A stretch of 64,000 nucleotides of DNA from Parabacteroides distasonis (lineage in GTDB: Bacteria > Bacteroidota > Bacteroidia > Bacteroidales > Tannerellaceae): contig JAFBIR010000005.1 of the NCBI GenBank assembly GCA_021531385.1, positions 1 through 64,000 of the forward strand, written 5' to 3'. The notes beneath the pieces were generated by a model. The model saw only the letters and a list, made by a program, of their open reading frames with translations. It made no database searches and was not told the DNA's origin. Position numbers and translations under genes: made by a program. Positions 58,756 through 64,000 of this stretch are shown in pieces (position 1 is the first letter of the stretch; each line of letters begins with the position of its first letter).

Positions 58756-60423
58756 TTATCCCTCCTCGGCTTGTTGGTAGAGATAGCGTTTAATGCTTCG
58801 CTTGGGGGTCTTCTCAAACTCCTCTTGGTAGAGCTTGATCGCACTGATGCGGCAATGGCCGGGAATCTCCTTGTTCAGCTGGTCGATATTCGCCTGCATG
58901 ATCTTCTCCATGTCAGAGTGGGGCAGGTTTGCCTTATCCACCTCTTCCCAATTCGGATGAATCAGGGCGTTCAACTTATGCCCTTGCATTACGATCAGCG
59001 ACTCGCCCACGTAAGGCATTTGGTTCAGTCGATCCTCAATCTCCTCCGGATAGATGTTCTGCCCGTTAGAGCCCAAGATCATCGTCTTGCAACGTCCACG
59101 GATATAGAGGAAACCATCCCGATCAATGGTACCTAAATCGCCGGTGCGCATCCAGCCGTTATCCATCATGACAGCAGCGGTTGCCTCCGGATTCTTGTAA
59201 TAACCTAACATCACGTTCGTTCCTTTGACCAGAATCTCACCTACTTGGCGTTCCGGATCAGCAGAGTCGATGCGAATCTCCATCCGATCCACCGCTTGAC
59301 CTACGGATCCCATCTTGAAGATATCCCATTGCGCATAAGAGATCAAAGGGCCACATTCCGTCATGCCATAGCCTACGGTGTAACGGAAACGGAGGCGACG
59401 CAACAGTTGCTCCACCTCTTTGCTGAAAGCGGCTCCACCAATAATGATCTCGGCGAAGTTACCCCCAAAAGCAGCCTCCATCTTCTCGGAGACAATCTGT
59501 AAGATGCGCTTGTTCACAAGGGGCACTTTCAGGAGGAAGCGCATCATCGGTTTCTCCAATTCCGGCATGATCTTGCTCCGAACGATCTTCTCAATAATCA
59601 ACGGAACAGCCAAGATCAGCTTGGGTTTAATGGTCGTAAACGCCTCGCTGATGATTTTCGGCACGGGCGTACGGGTAATGAAGTGGATATGACAACCTTT
59701 GTTGACGGAGTTCAGCACCTCGAAGGCCAAGCCATACATGTGAGCCATGGGCAACATGCAGACGATATTGTCTCCGGCAAGGATAAACGGCAAGTGGTCT
59801 GCGGCAAATTTCGTGTTGCTCCAGAGGCTTCGATAAGGAATCATGACCCCTTTAGAGAGGCTGGTCGTTCCGGAGGTGTAGTTGAGCACAGCCAACTCGT
59901 CCGGTTGCTCCAGATGATAATGAATATCCTTCGGTGTCAAGCCGAGGGGGAATTTCTGTGCGTAAAGCGCATCAATCTGTGCTTTCGCCAATTGGCTCTT
60001 ATCCGTCTTGCTGTAAATCAAGGCAAAGTCCTCTAAGCGAACGATCAGTCGAACGGCGGGCATCTTCTGTTCATCCAAACTCTCCCAGTTGGAGGAGGAG
60101 ACCATGATGGCTGTCGCTTCCGAATGGTTCACGATATGATGGATAATATCGGGCTTAAAATCATGCAAGATGGGTACGGCTACCGCACCATAGGTCAGTA
60201 TGCCAAAGAAGCAAATGGCCCAATTAGACGAGTTACGTCCAATCAGCGCCACCTTGTCTCCCGGTTTTATACCAGCCTCGGCCAACAAGATATGAAACCT
60301 TTCCATGTGGCAAGCAACATCCTTAAATAGGTAAGTCGCTCCCTTAAAGTCACTAAAAGCGGGCAGCTCCCAGTGTGATTGAACGCTTTTTTCGATCAAT
60401 CCTAAAAAACGATGATTATCCAT
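58756..60423 (-). CDS. Long-chain acyl-CoA synthetase (second copy)
   Basis: 555 residues from the ATG at 60421-60423 (MDNHRFLGLIEKSVQSHW). Motifs: 'LNYTSGTTSLSKGVMI', 'GYGMTECGPLISY', 'GDLGTIDRDGFLYIRGRCKTMI' and the C-terminal 'EEFEKTPKRSIKRYLYQ'. It is a paralogue of the synthetase at 27573, with the same motif order and a similar length. It activates fatty acids to acyl-CoA with ATP. Confidence 0.9.
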   Translation of the reverse strand: MDNHRFLGLIEKSVQSHWELPAFSDFKGATYLFKDVACHMERFHILLAEAGIKPGDKVALIGRNSSNWAICFFGILTYGAVAVPILHDFKPDIIHHIVNHSEATAIMVSSSNWESLDEQKMPAVRLIVRLEDFALIYSKTDKSQLAKAQIDALYAQKFPLGLTPKDIHYHLEQPDELAVLNYTSGTTSLSKGVMIPYRSLWSNTKFAADHLPFILAGDNIVCMLPMAHMYGLAFEVLNSVNKGCHIHFITRTPVPKIISEAFTTIKPKLILAVPLIIEKIVRSKIMPELEKPMMRFLLKVPLVNKRILQIVSEKMEAAFGGNFAEIIIGGAAFSKEVEQLLRRLRFRYTVGYGMTECGPLISYAQWDIFKMGSVGQAVDRMEIRIDSADPERQVGEILVKGTNVMLGYYKNPEATAAVMMDNGWMRTGDLGTIDRDGFLYIRGRCKTMILGSNGQNIYPEEIEDRLNQMPYVGESLIVMQGHKLNALIHPNWEEVDKANLPHSDMEKIMQANIDQLNKEIPGHCRISAIKLYQEEFEKTPKRSIKRYLYQQAEEG

Positions 60424-60514
60424 AACTCTATCTTTTATTGTGTGATGCGCAAAGATAAATAGATTTTTCAATCAGGGAATGATAGTGGTCAAAAAACGTA
60501 AGTACCCCATTTCA

Positions 60515-61483
60515 CTAATCAAATAGATCAAGCGTAAGCTGTTTCCTTTCCGCTTCTAACTTACGTAGGTGCCGTTTTCCCTGTGGCGTGACGATCTCTA
60601 ATTTATCGAAACGGGTACGGATCACAGTTGTCACCACATAGCTGACATTGATTACCTCACCCAACTCTGAGAGTCGTCGATTGATCTCTAACACGCAGTC
60701 GATACACATACCACTCGTGAAGGATACCTTATCATCGAACATCTGCTTCTTAAACTCCTCGTCTTGCATATAGAAGTCAATTGTTTCCCCACCCTTGTTA
60801 TAAATACCTTTCCAACGGTATTTACTGTCTTTCAAGACTGGAGAAATAATCTCAATGCTCGCTCGGTTGTCTTTGATGGTCGGCAGCTCGTCGGTGCGCA
60901 ATATGAAATAGTCAAACTGTTCCCGCTTCACCTCCAATGAGCCAGAACGGCTGCGATCCTTCTCATTCAGTTCACGCATAGTAACTTTCACTACCTTTGG
61001 ATAGCCTTTCAAGGCCTCAAAGAAATTAGACTTGCACTTGCAGAAGCGAGGGGAGCGATTTAAGAGATCCAACAACCGCTTAGAGGGGGTCACACCCGGG
61101 TCTTTCAAGCGTAAGCCTCTGCGCAGCAAGGCGATCTCTTTTTGCATTTCAGCCTCATCTTCCTCTGATCGATCCACCAACAATTGCCCTCCAACCGATA
61201 GTGAGGGGCAGCTCAGGATTCGCATAAACATATTGATGACTACCGAGATCGCACGACTATCCTCACCGGCCACGGCCAATTTCTCCCGGAACCCGTTCAT
61301 CTTGTCGTGTGGCTCATTATACACTCGCAACTTGACATCTAACATATCTGCCAACGCACGCACCAATGTCAAGATCTCCTTCTCGCAACGTTGCAAGATC
61401 CATGCGTCCATGTAGTAGGATCGATCATTGAACACATAGCGCAACTCCAGCTTGTTGGCAAATTTCAAATTCGTATCACTCAT
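60515..61483 (-). CDS. Hypothetical protein (322 aa)
   Basis: Starts MSDTNLKFANKLELRYVFNDRSY. An N-terminal alpha/beta domain (~10-130) with 'YYMDAWILQRCEKEILTLVRALA', a middle segment with PSKRLLDLLNRSPRFCKC, and a C-terminal beta domain (~195-300) with 'KYRWKGIYNKGGETIDFYM' and 'VSFTSGMCIDCVLEINRRL'. I know of similar layouts in Bacteroidetes genes of unknown function. It is not recognised as an enzyme. It stands alone between the synthetase and fhs genes. Confidence 0.6.
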   Translation of the reverse strand: MSDTNLKFANKLELRYVFNDRSYYMDAWILQRCEKEILTLVRALADMLDVKLRVYNEPHDKMNGFREKLAVAGEDSRAISVVINMFMRILSCPSLSVGGQLLVDRSEEDEAEMQKEIALLRRGLRLKDPGVTPSKRLLDLLNRSPRFCKCKSNFFEALKGYPKVVKVTMRELNEKDRSRSGSLEVKREQFDYFILRTDELPTIKDNRASIEIISPVLKDSKYRWKGIYNKGGETIDFYMQDEEFKKQMFDDKVSFTSGMCIDCVLEINRRLSELGEVINVSYVVTTVIRTRFDKLEIVTPQGKRHLRKLEAERKQLTLDLFD

Positions 61484-61520
61484 CTGTCCACTTTTTGTCT
61501 GTCCAACTCCTAACTTCCCA

Positions 61521-63188
61521 TTAGCTCAAACCCTCAACCTGACCATCTACAATGTCAATGTGCAATGCCTGAGGTTGCTTCGGCAATCCTGGCATACGCA
61601 TGATCTCGCCCATCACGACCACAATCATCTCCGCACCATTGTTGATGATGACATCTTGCACCTTCAATTCAAAATCTTTCGCAACGCCATACGCTTTGGG
61701 ATCGGACGAGAAGGAGTACTGGGTCTTTGCGATGCAGATAGGATAACGCGAGATACCTAAGCTCTCTATCTGCTTGATTTTCTTATCCGCTAATGATGTG
61801 TAAACGATGGAGGAGGCTCCATAGATCGTCTTGCTAACCTTCTCGATCTTCACCCGAACAGGGTCATCATCTGCGTAACAGAAAGAAAGTGGCTGAGAGG
61901 GATTCTTCTCTATGGTATCAACCGCCAAGCGAGCTAATGCTTCTCCTCCTTGGCCACCCTCGGCGAAGACTGTATTTACGGCGAAGCCAACACCTAAATC
62001 TCGGCAATGATCCGCTACCAAGGCGATCTCCTCCTCCGTGTCTTGCGCATAACGATTGAAGGTCACGATCACCGATTGACCGAAACGTTTTAGATTCTCC
62101 ACGTGTTTATCTAAATTAGCAAGTCCTCGGCGAATGCCCGCTGGGTTGGGCTCCTTTATCCGTTTCTCATCCACGCCACCATGCAGCTTTAAACTCTGGG
62201 CGGTTGCCACGAGCACAGTCAGCTCAGGACGTAAACCTGCCTTCCGGCATTTGATGTCAAAGAACTTCTCCGCACCTAAATCCGCACCGAAACCGGCCTC
62301 TGTAATGACATACTCTCCGTAGGTCAATGCCATACGGGTGGCCAATACGGAATTACAACCATGTGCGATATTCGCGAACGGACCTCCATGCACGAAAGCC
62401 GGTGTTTGCTCCGTGGTTTGCACTAAGTTGGGCAGCAAAGCATCTTTCAGCAAGACCGTGATGGCGCCTGTCACCCCCAGATCATTCACTGTGAAAGGTT
62501 TATCCTCATAGGTATAGCCTAACAAGATATTGCCGATCCGTCGTTTCAGATCATCTAAATCGGATGCCAAACATAAGATGGCCATGATTTCAGAGGCCGG
62601 TGTAATGTCGAAACCTGTCTCTGTCGGAATACCATTGACGGAACCGCCTAAACCGGTTACGATGCGTCGTAAGCTACGATCGTTCACGTCAAGCACTCGT
62701 TTCCATTTGATCTCCTTCAATCCGACCGCATCGGCTCGGTGTTGGTACAGGTAGTTATCCAAAAGAGCCGTGATCATATTGTGTGCGGAGGTGACCGCAT
62801 GGAAGTCTCCGGTAAAGTGCAGGTTGATTTGCTCCATCGGAAGCACCTGCGCATAACCACCCCCTGCGGCTCCACCCTTCATGCCGAAACATGGACCTAA
62901 GGAGGGCTCACGCAAGGCCACGATTGCTTTTTTACCTAAGCGGTTCAATCCCAAAGCCAAACCAATGGAGACCGTAGTCTTTCCGATACCCGCTTTTGTT
63001 GGCGTAATGGCCGTCACCAAGATCAAATGATGTTGCTTAATACGTGCCTCGTCAATAAGATGCAAGGGAAGTTTGGCGATGTATTTGCCATAGTTCTGCA
63101 CCTCTTCCCGAGGAATACCCCATTCTTCCGCTATTCCTTTGATCTTCCTGAGAGGTGTCTCACGCGCTATCTGAATATCTGTTTTCAT
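61521..63188 (-). CDS. fhs: Formate-tetrahydrofolate ligase
   Basis: 555 residues, normal length. The ATP-binding P-loop is '[11 protein letters not shown]' at ~62-72, followed by '[23 protein letters not shown]' and '[16 protein letters not shown]', all signatures of Fhs. It makes 10-formyl-THF from formate, THF and ATP for purine and one-carbon metabolism. A promoter with a 12-bp palindrome lies upstream. Confidence 0.97.
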   Translation of the reverse strand: MKTDIQIARETPLRKIKGIAEEWGIPREEVQNYGKYIAKLPLHLIDEARIKQHHLILVTAITPTKAGIGKTTVSIGLALGLNRLGKKAIVALREPSLGPCFGMKGGAAGGGYAQVLPMEQINLHFTGDFHAVTSAHNMITALLDNYLYQHRADAVGLKEIKWKRVLDVNDRSLRRIVTGLGGSVNGIPTETGFDITPASEIMAILCLASDLDDLKRRIGNILLGYTYEDKPFTVNDLGVTGAITVLLKDALLPNLVQTTEQTPAFVHGGPFANIAHGCNSVLATRMALTYGEYVITEAGFGADLGAEKFFDIKCRKAGLRPELTVLVATAQSLKLHGGVDEKRIKEPNPAGIRRGLANLDKHVENLKRFGQSVIVTFNRYAQDTEEEIALVADHCRDLGVGFAVNTVFAEGGQGGEALARLAVDTIEKNPSQPLSFCYADDDPVRVKIEKVSKTIYGASSIVYTSLADKKIKQIESLGISRYPICIAKTQYSFSSDPKAYGVAKDFELKVQDVIINNGAEMIVVVMGEIMRMPGLPKQPQALHIDIVDGQVEGLS

Positions 63189-63218
63189 CTCTTTCTATGC
63201 TATTCATGATTGATAAGA

Positions 63219-63266
63219 TAGAACAAAGTAAGTCTAAAATTCGCTAACTACCAAACGAACGTTCGT
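63219..63266 (-). promoter_or_regulatory. fhs promoter with ACGAACGTTCGT palindrome
   Basis: The palindrome ACGAACGTTCGT at 63255-63266 overlaps a TTTG (-33) on the minus strand. A -7-like TTACTTTG lies 20 bases further downstream (about 63222-63229). A repressor or activator dimer could control fhs. Confidence 0.55.
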
Positions 63267-63556
63267 CCAAAAAGGAGGTAACTTGTGTTTAAAAGCAGAA
63301 AGCGTAAAAAACAGGCTTTCTTGTGGACGACTATCCGATAAAAACAGCTACCTTTACCCCCGCTAAAGCAAAAAATGGCCTAAAAATTATTTTTGCTTGA
63401 ACCTTTCTGCGGTATAGCTGTTATTCAAATACAGAAAGCAGAAAAGGAGCGATTATCATTTGTAGTTTTTTGTTAGTAGTATTTGTTTTTTCATATAAGT
63501 AGAGTTTGTTATTTGTTTGGTCCGCATGTAGCTGTGAAGCTGGATGCGGATTTTTT
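63267..63556 (+). other. Structured intergenic region ending in a plus-strand terminator
   Basis: No protein gene is seen. AGAAAGC/GCTTTCT near 63297-63321 and CTTTCTG/CAGAAAG near 63403-63437 form hairpins. At the end, TCCGCAT (63521-63527) pairs with ATGCGGA (63544-63550), with inner AGCT-GTGA-AGCT, followed by six Ts on the plus strand. Since no plus-strand gene ends here, an untranslated RNA may be made from this region; no good promoter was found. Confidence 0.4.
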
Positions 63557-63557
63557 G

Positions 63558-64000
63558 TTAAGTGGTGGCATACTTTCGTGGATAGGTGAACAGGATCGCC
63601 AACAACGCACCGATACCTAATAGATAGGGATAATAGAGATACTGCATGATCTCGATGGGGGAGACCTGTCCCAATCCGGAAGCCATCAGCATCTGGGCGC
63701 CGTAGGGGATGATACCCTGCACGAAACAGCTGAAAATGTCCAAGAGGCTGGCACTTCGGCGGGGATCCACATGGAAACGTTCAGCGATGTCATGGGCGAT
63801 CGGACCAGCCATGATAAGGGCGATGGTATTGTTCGCCGTGCAAAGATTGGCAAAACTGACTAATGAGGCGATGCTACATTCAGCCCCTTTGGTGGAATGA
63901 ATATGACGGGTCAGCTTCAGGATCAGCCAATCGATGCCGCCGTTGTAGCGAATCATCTCTAACATACCACCCGCTAAGAGCGTGACGATGATCAGCTCGC
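63558..64000 (-). CDS. NhaC-like Na+/H+ antiporter, partial (C-terminal part)
   Basis: The frame is open to the right edge of the window (ELIIVTLLAGG before an internal Met), so the gene continues outside. It is hydrophobic with 'EMIRYNGGIDWLILKL', 'ANLCTANNTIALIMAGPIA' and 'PRRSASLLDIFSCFVQGIIPYGAQ', typical of the Na+/H+ antiporter NhaC/DUF family. The C-terminal 147 or so residues with about four membrane helices are visible. Confidence 0.8.
   Translation of the reverse strand, partial: ELIIVTLLAGGMLEMIRYNGGIDWLILKLTRHIHSTKGAECSIASLVSFANLCTANNTIALIMAGPIAHDIAERFHVDPRRSASLLDIFSCFVQGIIPYGAQMLMASGLGQVSPIEIMQYLYYPYLLGIGALLAILFTYPRKYATT

Overview
The window looks like a Bacteroidales chromosome, most likely Parabacteroides or a close Tannerellaceae relative. 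Reasons seen in the sequence: many promoters carry the Bacteroidetes -7 box TAnnTTTG, several with a -33 element 19-20 bp upstream; start sites rarely have strong ribosome binding sites; there are BspA-type leucine-rich repeat proteins, SusC-like outer membrane receptors, a leuACD / second synthase / leuB operon, and DUF4373 / DUF4248 / HU-like / amidase genes that are typical of this order. The species is inference.

Region 1 (1 to about 16.4 kb) is the early end of a prophage or phage-derived element that continues to the left. Read on the minus strand it has a tyrosine integrase at the right edge, a repressor with a divergent promoter/operator region, small unknown genes, a tRNA-containing non-coding stretch, a recombination module (ERF annealing protein, OB-fold SSB-like protein, NinB-like and NinG), a replication module (DUF6291-like protein and a DnaC-type helicase loader), a radical SAM protein and small Cys-rich proteins.

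Region 2 (16.6 to 31.3 kb) is ordinary chromosome: MscS channel, TPR protein, the complete leucine operon (leuA, leuC, leuD, a second synthase of the citramalate/isopropylmalate family, leuB) preceded by a transcription attenuator with its own leader peptide, a TonB-dependent receptor, a small lipoprotein, an acyl-CoA synthetase, and a membrane-anchored coiled-coil protein with a DUF559-like fold.

Region 3 (31.4 to 52.8 kb) is a plastic accessory zone. It holds parts of one phage-like module that is scattered and partly duplicated (HU-like protein, two amidase copies, a lipoprotein with a C-terminal membrane helix, DUF4248, a Twinkle-like primase-helicase, DUF4373). Three of its genes have the same 5' leader. 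One amidase copy is cut and joined in frame to an AAA-ATPase/nuclease gene. Between these lie gene relics (alkaline phosphatase, esterase, ferredoxin, shortened nucleoside hydrolase), a CoA-disulfide reductase fused to rhodanese, TusA and DsrE domains, and secreted or kinase-linked leucine-rich repeat proteins, two of which show foreign-looking ATA-rich codon use.

Region 4 (52.9 kb to the end) is housekeeping chromosome: kdsB, a CPA2 cation/proton antiporter, an AlbA_2 regulator, an NfeD-type membrane protease, an ECF sigma factor, a second acyl-CoA synthetase, an unknown gene, formate-tetrahydrofolate ligase and the end of a NhaC-like antiporter. The clearest regulatory system in the window is the leucine attenuator at 24.65-24.88 kb. 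The strangest architecture is the amidase-ATPase joint at 33.0-35.2 kb together with its partial copy at 38.3 kb.
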